This document shows positions 33,850 through 44,681 of a stretch of DNA of 64,000 nucleotides, in pieces. Each line of letters starts with the position of its first letter. The stretch's first letter is position 1. The notes under the pieces are model-generated. The model was given only the letters and a program-made list of their open reading frames with translations. It did not search any database and was not told where the DNA came from. The DNA comes from Neoceratodus forsteri. Its lineage: Eukaryota > Chordata > Ceratodontiformes > Ceratodontidae. The stretch lies in NCBI GenBank assembly GCA_016271365.2, contig CM057454.1, positions 699,809,501-699,873,500 on the forward strand, written 5' to 3'. Both the position numbers and the translations under genes were made by a program.

Positions 33850-35251
33850 CGAGCAACACATGGGCATCTGACTGTGTGCCCATTGTGGCCATGACAGTGA
33901 CCAACACCTGTGTTTGCCTGTCAATGGCAGCGGTCACATCCTCCCGCAACTGGACAATCTGTGACAGGATCCTACCAGTGTCTCTGCTGTGTCACTCCTC
34001 GATCTGCTCCAGAGCCACACACAGTGCCTCCACGGACATTGCAAGCCGCATCTGCTGCTGTACTGATGCCTGCAGTAGGCGGGTGTGCTCATCAAAGAGG
34101 TCATCTGCCACCTCAGCATCCTGTCCCTCAGGGTATGGAAGGGCCTGATGTTCAGCACCCCTTGAGGGTGGGCACTGCTCACCAGGACCAGGTATGGGCA
34201 AGTCCACAGGTGGTGCATAGATGCCACCGCTGAACCCTGAACCCCCAGTCCCGGTGGGTGACTGCTGCTGCTGCCCCTCTGCCTGCTGTGCCCAAGGGAT
34301 TGGTTGTTCCACCGCTGTGGCCACAACAGTGCCACTGTCCTGACCAGCCACCGGTGCTGCCCCACTGGTGCTGACAGGCACAGCCTGGGACTGTGATGAC
34401 ATGCTGGCACACATGTCGGAACCAGCCAGGTCCATGGGTGTGAGCTGGCCTGCTGTGTGTCCATTCCATGACACACACATGTCACTGCCCATAACGGTCA
34501 TGTCATCATCATTGGTGCAGGTCTGTGCCACAACCACAGCCACAGCATGCTGGCATCCTTGGATGCCAGACCACTGAGACACAGGAAGGGCCTCCCCCAC
34601 ACCTGTCTCAATGACATCAATGTTGACAGCCAGGCAGACCCACTGTTGAAATGCTCACTGGCTACCTGCAGAGGTGGATGGTCCCTCCTCCAACTCCAGA
34701 TGACTGTCCGCAGTGGACAGGCCATCCACCGCTGACCCCTGCAGATGCGCAGGATCTGTAACAGAAAGTAAGGTCACGTTAGTGCATGTGATCTACTCTC
34801 CCCCCCGACAGACCATGACATACCATGCAGTAATGGGCTACCACCTGTCTGGAAGCCACCTCCTGGAATGTCCTCAATAGCACTGAGCTGCATGCTTGCA
34901 GTGAGCCTGTCCTCTGTCGGTGTCAGCTGCACCACCTCCTGGCTGGCCCCTGCTTGTTGCAGCATGTGCCGCCCTGTTGGCAGCCACCTTCTCCTTCACC
35001 CTCCTCCTGTCAGTACCCATCTTCTTCTTACACTCCTGCACAGAGCGCTGGTGGCTGCCGTGCAGGTTGACGGCACGTGCCAGCCCCTCCCATGCAGCAG
35101 CACAGGCCTGAGGGGTGCCCTGCTGTCCACTGAGCAGTGGCTCCTGATTGATGTAGGCCTCGAAGAGTTCCTCCATCTCGGCCTTGGTGAAATTGGGCCT
35201 CCTCTTCCGCCCACCATCGTTGTCCTCCTCACCCAGACCTCGCTCGGTCAT
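33850..35251 (-). pseudogene. Harbinger Myb/SANT-like DNA-binding protein 1 (two exons, damaged)
   Basis: Starts at 35251 as MTERGLGEEDNDGGRKRR. A Myb/SANT-like domain of the NAIF1/MSANTD kind spans residues about 15-85: FTKAEMEELFEAY, then AAAWEGLARAVN and RSVQECKKKM, ending RRRVKEKV. A frameshift near 34935 leads into LTPTEDRLTASMQLSAIEDIP. A 68-bp intron (34823-34756; donor GTATGT, acceptor TTACAG) separates exon 2, which encodes a Gln/Gly/Ser/Pro-rich linker and a C-terminal helical segment HTRLLQASVQQQMRL-SVEAL and, after a stop near 33992, RILSQIVQLREDV (to about 33850). In Harbingers this partner binds the ends and brings the transposase to the nucleus. Two frameshifts or stops make this copy inactive. 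Confidence 0.85.
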
Positions 35252-35995
35252 TATTCAGCCTGTATGGATGATAGTAGTTACCTGTGACTGTGCAGTACAA
35301 AGCAAGTCCCTGATACCACAGTCCAGAACACCACACAGCATGCAACTCACCAATAAACTGCAGTAACCGAACATGGCCACTGCAGAACAGTGTCGCATTT
35401 TTATAGCACAATCCATGCAAATTAGGTGAGGAGCAACTTTAATGAGATGCAAATCAAGCTGCTGCGCCACTGCATGGCTGATCGGATGATTTGCATATGA
35501 TGGCTGAATATCGCGCTTTTGCACTTTGCGCAATTGTGTTGAACGTGCTGAGCCAATGGTGCAGTTCTGTGGCATGCATAGTACACCACACTGCGCATGC
35601 CCAGGTAGCTTATGCAGGCGTCTGCCGCGCTGATGACGTGCTGTGCACGGTAGACAATTCAGGGCATGGCCACCATTATGCCAGTGGTGCTATGGCGTGG
35701 GTCACTACATGGCGCTGTGGCACAACTGTGCAATAGTTCACTGTGGTGATGGCACACAGGCAACCAATCGTGCTAGACGCATAGACATCTGATGGCGCTG
35801 TGTGTGGCCTTGTGCCAGAGACCCATGACCCTGTGCCCGACCTTTGCCCCTTTGACGCTATACATCCGGCATGGCTGCAACTCTATCGTGCTGTTTGGTG
35901 ACAGCACGATAGGGAATGGCGGCGCTGTACCGCGCAGCACTTCCATGTGGGGTGCCGCGCTGCAGAGCGCCATATTGCCTATTATAGTGGTAGAG
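35252..35995. promoter_or_regulatory. divergent intergenic region between the two Myb genes
   Basis: The two Myb genes are transcribed away from each other from this 0.74-kb stretch. It contains GCGC-rich motifs (GCTGCGCCACTG at 35459, GCTGAATATCGCGC at 35502-35515, TTTGCGCAATTG at 35525-35536) like those near the transposon ends, and an octamer-like ATTTGCATATGA at 35490. The motifs could be binding sites through which the Myb proteins regulate themselves. Alternatively GGCTGAATATCG (35501-35512) is the decayed end of a second, nested Harbinger. A near-perfect short hairpin, ATCGTGCTGTTTGGTGACAGCACGAT, lies at about 35885-35910. Confidence 0.5.
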
Positions 35996-37179
35996 ATGGC
36001 ACGCAGGAGAGCCCCTCAATGGAGTGCCCTTGAGCTGGCCAACCTTGTGGCCATTGTGGAGCCACACTATGGCCCACTCATTGGTGAGGAGGCACAGGAC
36101 AGGGCCAGGACCCAGGTTTGGCAAGAGGTGGCCACTAACCTGGAGGCGGCCACTGGCCACAGGAGAATGGCTGAACAGTGCAGGCACCGGTACGGGGACC
36201 TTAGAAGGAGGGAGCTGGAGCAACTTGCCCATCTGCAGTTGCATGCCAGGAGGGGCGTGGTGCCTCATCCAGGTAGGTGATATGTCTACACACTTGTAAC
36301 GTCCAGATGGGTAACACTGTCTTATGTGTCCAGCACATAGGGGAGGGATAGTCTAGGGTTTGCTGTGGTGGTGTTTACAGGGTATGGGGTGGGTGGGTCT
36401 GGCTGGGTGGGTGGGCACACCATTGGGGCAGGGGACTTTGCTTTGGGATTGTGCTGATGTGTTTATCTCTTTTGTCTCCCACAGGCGTGGCAGAGTGGAG
36501 GAGGATGTGGAGCAGCAGCAGAGGGAGGAGGGCGCTGCACAGGGGCGTGTCGGGGACCAACCCCAATGCCAACAACTTCCCGATGAGGGTGAGTGCCATG
36601 ACACCATGGTTGCTATTGCATGCTGTGTGACAGGGTGGGAAGCAGGGCATGGCCACCATCCATGGACACCACTGCCATGCACATGACATGTGACATTCAG
36701 CACTGTCCAGTGGCACTGCACATCTGGGAGTGCATCAATGGTGGTCCATGCTGCACTGGGCACATGGCTGTGGCACTGCCTGCACACCGCATAGCCACGT
36801 TACTGTATGGCCTTGGTTGTGCTGGACATGGGCGGTGGATGTGTGCAGTGGTACACATGGCTGTTGCTGCCTGGTTGGGCATGTCTTGTGGACACGGTCA
36901 CTGTGGGTGGGCACACACCATCACAGGAGCATGGCACATGTCTGTATGCCATGCATAATGGGTGGGCTGCAGGGGGATGGACAGTCACACCTATTGACTC
37001 TGATCCCTCGTCCTAGGTGTTTGGATACTCCTGCAGATCCAGCAGGCTGACCAGGAGATGCTGCAGGTGCCGCAAGAGTCCCTCTCCATATTGAGGGCCT
37101 TACAGCAGCATGGGGTCAGGAGGAGGAGGCAGCCCAGTCAACAGCCCCATGCAGAGAAGGACCAGGCTGGACACTGACA
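35996..37179 (+). pseudogene. Harbinger Myb/SANT-like protein 2 (three exons)
   Basis: A second Myb/SANT-type gene, not a copy of the first. The start ATG at 35996 gives MARRRAPQWSALELANLV. The domain continues through YGPLIGEEAQDRARTQVWQEV, GHRRMAEQCRHRYGDLRRRELEQLAHL (residues about 8-85), with the three spaced aromatic/Trp-like positions of SANT domains (W9, W44 and Y66). Exons fit at 35996-36272, 36485-36588 (donor GTGAGT, acceptor CCCACAG) and 37017-37179 (acceptor CCTAG). The exon 2 to exon 3 frame joins cleanly into a Glu/Gln-rich helix (IQQADQEMLQV, SILRALQQHG) with a basic end. The exon 1 to exon 2 frame is out by one base, suggesting a small indel near 36250. Function as a transposase partner is inferred from location. 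Confidence 0.8.
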
Positions 37180-38790
37180 TCTACACAACCTTCCTGCAAC
37201 TACCCCCTTTGATCAACCCTCACACCCCACCTACCCTCTCCCATTTGTTCACCCCTGCCCCTTACCCACCCCCACCTTGTTCCTGTCGCTCCCCCCAAGT
37301 TTGTACATAGTTGTATATAGTTATTTTTGATATGTTTTTGAATACAAATATTTTGATATGAATACTGTGGTGGTCTCTGATTTGCAGCTGGCTATAGGTG
37401 CTCAGCTGTGGTGGTGTGCATGGCATCTGGGGTGGTTCAGTCATGGGTATGTGTGTGTGTGTGCATGGGGAAGTGTCTCTGGTGTGAGAGTGGCTATCAG
37501 TCGGTGTCTGTGGTGTGTGTGTTGTTCCCTGTACATTGCATTACTGTGTGCAGTGGTACATGGTGCATGCTCTGTGTCCATTGTGCCCCTGTCAACCTGT
37601 CCTTGGCCTGTGCAGCTGACACCCTTGCATGTCTGTGGCCTGAGAGGTCTGCTGCCTTTTCAGTGGTGGCTGTCCCTGCAGGTCATCCACTGTAACCGTC
37701 ACAATGCTGGGTTGCCTCCTGTCACTGCTGGGGTGCATGTTTGCCTCAGGTGACACTGTGGCCTCCACAGTTGCTGTCCCACCTCCATGCTGTGGCTTGT
37801 GTGTGTTGCAGGGGCTGTGCACCACTGTCTGTGACTTGTGCTCCAGGCATATGCTGGTGGCGTACAGGACCACAGTTCATGCACAGGGTGAGTGTCACCC
37901 CTGTGCCATGGAGGACTGCAGGCTGTGTGTGCACAGTTTTCATGGGCCCACACTGGGGCTTGCTGCTACCACTACTGCGTCCCTGTGTTAAGTGTCCCCT
38001 GGGTATGGGTGTGTGTTTGCCTCTGCACTGTGTTGCATCCAGTGTGCTGCATGCTTCATGCACCACTGGGTGTCTGTGCTGGCTGCTGTGGCTCATGGTG
38101 GGTCGGGATGTGACACTTGTCTACTGTGCAGGGTGCTGTCTCAATGGTGGTGGTGTCAGGGGCATGCCCTTTCCCGTGTGGGGTACCTCTTGTGCTGACA
38201 CATGGTCGGTCTCTCAGCTGTGCCTCAGGGGGATTGTGTGTGTTGGCACTGTGTCTGCCGTTGTTGCATTGCTGTGTGGTCATGGTGGGTCTGGCTTGTA
38301 TGGTTCTGTGGTACACAAGGTTGCAGTGTGCAAGTGGGGGTGGTGGTATGCATGAGGTTTCCTGCAGTGGTGGTCACTACTCATGGGGGGTGTCTTGGGG
38401 TCATGGTGCAGGGTGTACTGTGCACTGGGGGGGCTGGTGTGGCATGGGTGGTCCGCCTCCTTTGTGTGGCAGTCTCAGCTTGCCAGTGGGTGTGCTGGGG
38501 CACCATGACCCAGCTGTGCTTTGCTTGCTTCTCCCTATGGGCCGGTGGATATTCCAGCCTTCCCCCAGTTGTGCTGTGCTTAGGGTGTGGGGGCACATTG
38601 TCAGTTCTGCTGTGTGTTCCTGTGCCCATCTGTGGCATACGTGGTGGGCCCCTACCTACCTCCCTGGTTGTGCAGTCACATTGCTCTGCTGCTGGGGTCT
38701 CCCTGCTTGCACTATGGCACCTTTGGCTGCTCAGCTGGGCAGCCCTTGTTGTGCCATAGCGCATCGTATCTGCTCAGCTTCCCCTTCCTA
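37180..38790. other. Harbinger right-hand spacer, TG-rich, no gene recognised
   Basis: About 1.6 kb after the Myb 2 gene. It is extremely TG-rich and CpG-poor. A 224-codon frame (38117-38791) and a 204-codon frame (37741-38355) are open but give Cys/Trp/Gly/Val-rich peptides with no family resemblance, and four other frames are also long, so composition is the cause. The composition fits CpG decay of an originally GC-rich stretch. A degenerate transposase cannot be excluded. Confidence 0.55.
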
Positions 38791-39167
38791 GTTGCGCTAT
38801 GGTGCAGGTTGTGCGATATTCAGACGTTGGCTGTTGGCGCAATTTGGCTTGCTCCTTTTTTGAGTATCGCATCTATTGCACATGGGCTCAATGGACTTGT
38901 GCTTGCTCCTGCTATTGCGCACTTTTTGGGAGCAGTTTGAATATCCAGCCCCATGTAATTCCACAGGTGATTTATGTCTTCACTGGGGTAACACTACAAT
39001 GTCTCTCAGAAGCAATATACTTCTGCTTTTCTTTAACTCGTGCCATCTACAGTATGTGTGCATCTAAATGCGTTTAAACTTTGTGGCCATAAAAATGACT
39101 TCACTAGTGCTGATGGGTTAAAATCCTTGGCATACATTCAGACTGCTTGATTGTGCTTTGCTAGTCC

Positions 39168-39187
39168 TGTTTTTTTTTTTTTTTTGT
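39168..39187. repeat. poly(T) run
   Basis: About 18 consecutive T. It could be the tail of a minus-strand retroposed sequence to its right, but I found no recognisable body. Confidence 0.8.
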
Positions 39188-39639
39188 CCTGGATATTCAG
39201 TTTAATAGCAGATGGATTCTGCTAAGCTGAGAAAAAAGTAACAGTGGGAACAATCGGCTTATGAGAAATAGTAGTTTTACACACAGCGAGCACACAAACC
39301 AGCAGCACAAATTATATGATGTATATTTTTAAGAACCATATTCACTTCATTACACAGACTTCAGATCACACAATGTGATACAGTGTCATTTTTTTGGACC
39401 TCCATTTGCCGCACCCCGAAAGGGGAGAAAAAAATGTTCTCATTATCCACTGTACTATTTGGAAGATTATTCAAAATAGAAACTACTGGTTGTGTAAACC
39501 ATCATCTACAGTATGTTTCCCTGTCTTAAAGTGGTCTCCCCTCAATTGTCACTTGTATCCTCTGAACTGAAAAACTGATTTTTTTGAATTCCATATGAAT
39601 ACAAGTACTGAATTCCTCGTCCATGAAGGCTTTGTAAAC

Positions 39640-39860
39640 AGTACTAGGGTCTTTCTACCACTTCTTTTACAAACTATAAAGTACAGGCATAGTGCCCCTA
39701 ATCTTTCACCATAGCTTCTGCCTTCATTTACTCAAATTATTTTTATATTTCTGCATTGTACTTTCTCCAGCCTTTTAATATCTACCCTGTAATGCAATGG
39801 CCAAAACTGGCCTCAGTATTCTAAATGTGGTCACACCATGGCTCAATAAATTGGCACAGC
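39640..39860 (-). mobile_element. old CR1/L3-like fragment
   Basis: On the minus strand the sequence reads through phrases equivalent to the conserved CR1 C-terminal segment (GAGGCCAGTTTTGGCCATTG, then AGGCTGGAGAAAGTACAATG), which in better copies encodes the QFW...L..VQRRA block. It is heavily decayed and without an open frame. The assignment is by phrase similarity only. Confidence 0.5.
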
Positions 39861-39869
39861 AGTCTTTAC

Positions 39870-40720
39870 TTCGAGTATTCTCTTTAATGAAAACCAATAA
39901 TTGGTTACATTTCATAACTACTTGGCTGCAATGGTCTTCTGTCATCACTGGAACTACAGTACAAAGGAGATTTAAATTTGAACTGGTGGGAATACAAAAA
40001 CATTAAACACTAATATAAAGCTTTAGTTGTCCATCTACCAAATCAAAATCACACTGACTGGAAACAAGTCCTATTTAATTTGGAACATATACAGAAATGT
40101 AATACCATAAAGATTTTAAGCAAAAGTTATCTAGATGTTGTTAAAAAGAAATACCATAAAATTAATAAAAAATTAATGTTAAGCAAACAATGGAAAAATA
40201 AACAGGTATTAATATTCTTTCCTATAATTGGGATGGAGTATGGAGAGATGCCAATAAAGGATATGTCTGATAAAAAACAAGTCCATTCAATATAACATTA
40301 TCGCTAATGCCTACTATACCCCAAACAGTCTTTAAAGTAGGGATTTTGCATACTCCTAAATTCTAGCATGGCAGTGGCATGCTTGGATCATTATGTCCCT
40401 TTTTACAACAGTGGTGGCAAAAGACCAAGGAATACATTGTTATGCTTACTGCTAAGAATATGCCTTTAAATATACACATATTTATATTTAATGATTTTGT
40501 TGGGCTGCATTTAATAAAAGAGCAGGAGATTACTGTATATAAACTTTGTCTACTATGCGAACTAAGCATATTATCTTTAGAATATATAGAAGATGCCAGT
40601 GTTTTCCTTACTGAAGTGGCAAGTTAAGCTTCTATAGTATCTAAATATTGGAAAAAAAATCAAGGGACTTTACGAAGCTGTATGACAATATAATAACAAC
40701 ATCGTCAAGAGCCATGCAGT
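39870..40720 (+). mobile_element. decayed L1 ORF2 C-terminal region
   Basis: AT-rich relic. Frame 40379-40627 reads CPFLQQWWQKTKEYIVML and NMPLNIHIFIFND, matching the layout of the L1 C-terminus just after the Cys-rich motif (compare CFRCEQEPGTLLHILWYFPKVACLW near 18.87 kb). The preceding part (40270-40360) reads IIANAYYTP-, parallel to NIYYTPTKLY at about 18817-18846. Further upstream, 40080-40295 may be the segment before that. Broken by stops and much older than the L1 at 13.9-19.7 kb. Confidence 0.6.
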
Positions 40721-40799
40721 TTAAAGTGGTATTCAAAAATATTTTGTATCTACTGTACATTTTTTGCCGCTGGTTCTAGCTGCATATTAGCCTCTTGTT

Positions 40800-41200
40800 T
40801 AATCAGCTCCTGCACTTAACTTGCCTCCCAAAGAAACAACTGGGAAACTGATTTAAACCTAGTTGCCTTGTACCCGACCCAGACCCTAGTTGCCTCTGGG
40901 ACTACAGTGCATGAAAGGGACCCCGCTACCCAGTGTTAGCTTAGCATTCCTCAATAGTTGTACAGTGGCCATATGGTTATTTGGGTCATGGAGCAGCTGA
41001 ATAAATTGTTCTTCTATTTATTATTCTATTTAGCATATGTTTATCCTTCCACTGCCACTGCTATTCTTTCAAAACTAGATTATTAATTATATAGAAAGTA
41101 TCTTGAAATTGTCAAACTATAAGTGAATCTATTATCTTATAGTTACTAAATTGACCAGTAGTCTGTCTTGTATGCTAAAGACTGCTGCAAATGAAAAGGA
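40800..41200. other. spacer, nothing recognised
   Basis: About 400 bases with no repeat or coding match that I can support. Confidence 0.4.
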
Positions 41201-41204
41201 AAAT

Positions 41205-41515
41205 ATTTTTGTGTATTTATTTTAAAATGAATGGATCAGGGCTGGTGAATGGGGATGCACTAAATATTTTATTTTAAAACAGGGGGGTCAGGGCTTGTGT
41301 GTGGGGGTCCACTAAACCACAAGGGAAAATATTTTATTTTAAAACAGGGTGATGGGGCTTGTGGGCAGGGATCCACTAAACCAAAAGAGGAAAAATATTT
41401 TATTTTGAAACAGGGGATCATGTCCTGCAGATGGGGTTTCACTAAACTACTGGGGGAAAATATTTTATTTGAAAACAGGAAGACAGGGCTTGTGACTGAG
41501 GGTCCTCTACAATTT
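41205..41515. repeat. minisatellite, about five units of 60-67 bp
   Basis: Each unit reads approximately GGGAAAATATTTTATTTTAAAA, CAGGG, a variable G-rich phrase with GGGCTTGTG, then GGG-TCCACTAAAC. Units begin near 41205, 41262, 41325, 41390 and 41454. Similarity between units is high for the two central ones and weaker at the edges. The ORFs crossing it on both strands reflect the repeat. Confidence 0.88.
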
Positions 41516-41844
41516 TCTTTGCAACAACAACAAAAAAAGGGCTCAAACAGGGAGGTCCTGACTTGGATTGTGGACAGTGGGGACACCTACTGGAAAATTG
41601 ACATTAATTAAGAAAAATTAAATTACAGGCAGCGCCACCTGGTACATTTAAGCCACTGCTGCTGAGAATTCAACTGTTTCAGCCAATTAAGAACTCGGCC
41701 ACCACTTAATGCATTACTGAGCAGTAAGGAAGTATTTCTTTGTACTGATCAGTACACCGCTAGGCACACCGTGTCTGCCATGGTATATCTCGTTACCATT
41801 CAACTTTCTGATAACCACTGTAATAGACATATACATTTCTTAGG

Positions 41845-42185
41845 GTCACAAACAGGGGCAAAAGTGAAAGACCTGTTTTTAGAAATAGGGACACAGTCAC
41901 AAAAGGCCATGGTTGTAGGCTAGTGAGGGTATATTCAGGAGGGGTGTGAAGAAGTTCTACTTCACTGAGAAGGTGGAAGAGCTATGAAGCAGTTTGCTGG
42001 TTGGAGTGGTGGGCAAAGTGGGTTCAAACATGGCTAGTACAGAGCAAGAGAACTCATAGTCCCACAAGGGAGTATGTTTCCTTGGTGATCCAGGTTGACC
42101 GTCCACTGTAAAGATACGATAGTTTAAATCTTGTTTCATCCAAAAGACAAATCCAAACAGCACTCAATAAAGAAGGATGAACACT
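41845..42185 (+). mobile_element. weak CR1 3' fragment
   Basis: Reads GVKKFYFTEKVEEL at about 41943-41985, then SSLLVGVVGKVGSN, similar to the C-terminal CR1 block seen as YFFTERVVDAWNSL near 53.91 kb. An AATAAAG lies at 42167. The rest is decayed. The CR1 clade is likely; the boundaries are guesses. Confidence 0.45.
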
Positions 42186-43247
42186 ACAAAATAAACCAAA
42201 ATTAATCGCTCTTTTATTTATTTATTTATTTATTTATTTAATAGTTTTACCAGGCAAGCACACTGAGTGCATAGTCACTCGTTTCTAGATGCAGCCCGGA
42301 GAAAGTTAGGGTACAGTGAGCAGAGGCTAGTAAATACATATAGTACAATATATACAGCAAGGATGCAGACAATGTTACATTGGTGACTCACAAAAAATAC
42401 AGCAGAAGAATCCACATTGCTAACAGATGTAGAGCAGTGACAGATGATTTTTACATACAGTACAAGTTAATGCAGTTAAAAGTGCAATCAGATTACCCAG
42501 CACACCAGGACAGTAGGGTTTAGGTACTACAGTTTCTAGGTGCAGGTGCAAGTGGAAGTGAAGTGAAGTGTGTTCGAAGGAGTGAGAAGAGTTGCCTGGG
42601 GTTTGTTGCACACCTGATGTCTGCAGGCAAGCCATTCCATAGTTTGGGCATATGATATTTGAAGGTGGATTGGCCTTTGGATGTGTGCATGAATGAAGCA
42701 TTGAGAAGCCTGGAGTCAGTGCTTCTGAGGGAGTAGGCAGGGGGAGGCAGAGCCATTATGGAAGAGCTGAGTTAAGGGGGTAGGGACTGGGACCAGAATT
42801 TAACAATGACTCTGGCACAGTGGATCTGTCTATGGGCCAGGAGTGAGGGCAGGGCTAGAGAGTTATAAAGGTCACAGTGGTGGGTCATTCATGGGCAATC
42901 CAGGATGAAGTGACAGAAGGAATGGAAAAGTGTGTACAGGCTAGCCAGGGTGGATGGGGGTGCAGCGCCATAGACAACATCACCATAGTCAAGTAGTGGA
43001 AGAATAATTTTTTATACTATCTCCTTCTGGACCGGAGTTGGCATGCATCCTTTGTTGCGATAAAGAGACCCAAGTTTGGGGTGGAGCTTCTTGTGTAGGG
43101 ATTCAATGTGGGTGGAGAAATCTAGGTTTTGATCAAGCCAGATCCCCAGGAGTCTATAAGAGGTGCAGGACTCCAGGGTGGTCCCATCAAGGGTTAGGAA
43201 TGAGGGGTGAGCGGTTAGGTGGGACAGTCATGACTGCGATCCGAAGG

Positions 43248-44313
43248 TTAGTGAGATGGCTTTTTTGTGTTTAGGAATAGTTGGTTGTACCTAAACCAGT
43301 GCTGTACAATGTTGAAATCCTGCTGTAACACATTGGTCACTTCACCAGTGGAGTGGCCTGAGGCATACAGTATGGTGTCATCTGTGAACATATGGATAGA
43401 TGAATGTGTACAGACTGATGGGAGGTCATTCGGGAATATTGAGAAAAGTAGCAGACCCAGGACCAAGCCTTTGGGGATACCCATAATGACTGGGAGGGGG
43501 TTAGAGTTGTGGAAGCCGATTTTCACCAATTGGTGTCTGCCTACCAGGTAGGCATGAAACCAAATTGTGGCATGGCTGGAGAGGCCAGCATCATTTAGTT
43601 TGGCTAGTAGCATAGGGTGGGAGATGATATCAAAGGCTTTGGCCAGATCTATAAATATGGCTGAGGTGATCTGCCCTTTGTCCATACCTGAGAGGATGTC
43701 ATCGGTTAGTCTTAATAGAGAGGTGATGGTAGAGTGTGATGTGCAGAAATCAGACTGATAGGGGAGGTGAAGAAGAAGGATGCATCTATGTATAGGGAAA
43801 GTTGGGCAAGGGTAAGGTGTTCCTGAATTTTGGCTAGTATTGGGAGTAGAGAGATGGGGTGGTAATTGCCCGGCATGGAGGTGTCCCACCCTTAGGGAGG
43901 GGGATAACAGTCACCTGCTTCCAAGTGGCTGGAATTTTGGCCAGAGAAAAGGAGAAGTTGAGGAGGTTGGTTAGTGGAGTGGGTATGGCAGGGGCAGATA
44001 AGTGTAGCATTTTGGTGTCCAGATCAGAGAGGCATTTGCCTTTGTTGGGGTTGAGAGACCTCAGCGCTTGGAGCACTTCGGTTAAGGTGACTGGATGAAA
44101 AGAGAACCTGGTGGACTCAGAGGGGTTCTGAGATTTCACATAGGTATTAGGCGTGTGTGGGGAGGGCCGGGAGACCCAATAGGAGAGAAGCTGTGCAGCT
44201 GGTGAAGAAGGTATTGAAGGCTGAAGCAACTTCACTAGGCTCAGTGATGGTAGTGCCATGGATGGATAGGGTCGGGTTGGTGGTTGGGCAGGAGGGATTT
44301 GATAGTTTTCCAA
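43248..44313 (-). pseudogene. L2-D reverse transcriptase (broken)
   Basis: The frame at 43834-44313 carries the linker and fingers (FHPVTLTEVLQALRSL, DLDTKMLHLSAPA, WKQVTVIPLPKGG). The frame at 43248-43889 carries STITSLLRLTDDI, motif A AIFIDLAKAFDIISH, motif B MGIPKGLVLGLLLFSIF (several changes from GVPQGSVLGPLLF) and motif C MFTDDTILYASG. The two Asp residues of motif C survive. A frameshift near 43.86 kb and a terminal break stop it from being functional. Confidence 0.88.
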
Positions 44314-44681
44314 AAGTTAGTGGGGTGGTTAAGGTTTGAGTTCAGAGCCGACGTGAAGTAGTTCTTTTTGGCCTGGTGTATAAATTTTGTGCAGGAGTTG
44401 TGAAGGGTACGTTAGCTTTGTAGGGATACTTGGGAGCCTATTTGCTTATGTTTTTTCCATGCCAGGTCCCTGGTACGGCATAGGCTAACGATGTCTGAGG
44501 AAACCCAGGGGAGGTGGAAGCCCCTTGCTCTTTTACTTCTTAGAAGGGAATGGGAGTCCCATATTGTGAGAAAGCTGGCCCTGAAAGTTTCAAAAGTGTA
44601 GTCAATGGAAGGGGCCTTCGGTATAAAAGGATCAGTCAACGTGAGCCAGGTCATGCAGGAGAGAAGGTAGACTAGAGATTT

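Larger units (their letters stand above)
31333..38951. mobile_element. PIF/Harbinger DNA transposon, 7.6 kb, with transposase and two Myb/SANT genes
   Basis: The ends are a 16-bp inverted repeat: GGGCTGGATATTCAAA at 31333-31348 and its exact complement ending at 38951. The flanking triplets are CGT on the left and CAT on the right, which could be a 3-bp target duplication with one CpG-type change, but this is not certain. Inside are a HARBI1-type transposase (plus, 31859-33089), a Myb/SANT gene (minus, about 33850-35251) and a second, different Myb/SANT gene (plus, 35996-37179). Copies of a GCGCAA/TTGCGC motif cluster near both ends (31355, 31362, 31381; 38829-38921) and in the middle (35527). 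The usual Harbinger has one transposase and one Myb-like partner that helps it enter the nucleus and bind DNA. Confidence 0.92.

Noticed and set aside
38117..38791. 224-codon open frame in the Harbinger right spacer
   Set aside because: The peptide is Cys/Trp/Gly/Val-rich with no recognisable domain, several overlapping frames on both strands are equally long, and the DNA is extremely TG-rich. Composition explains it.
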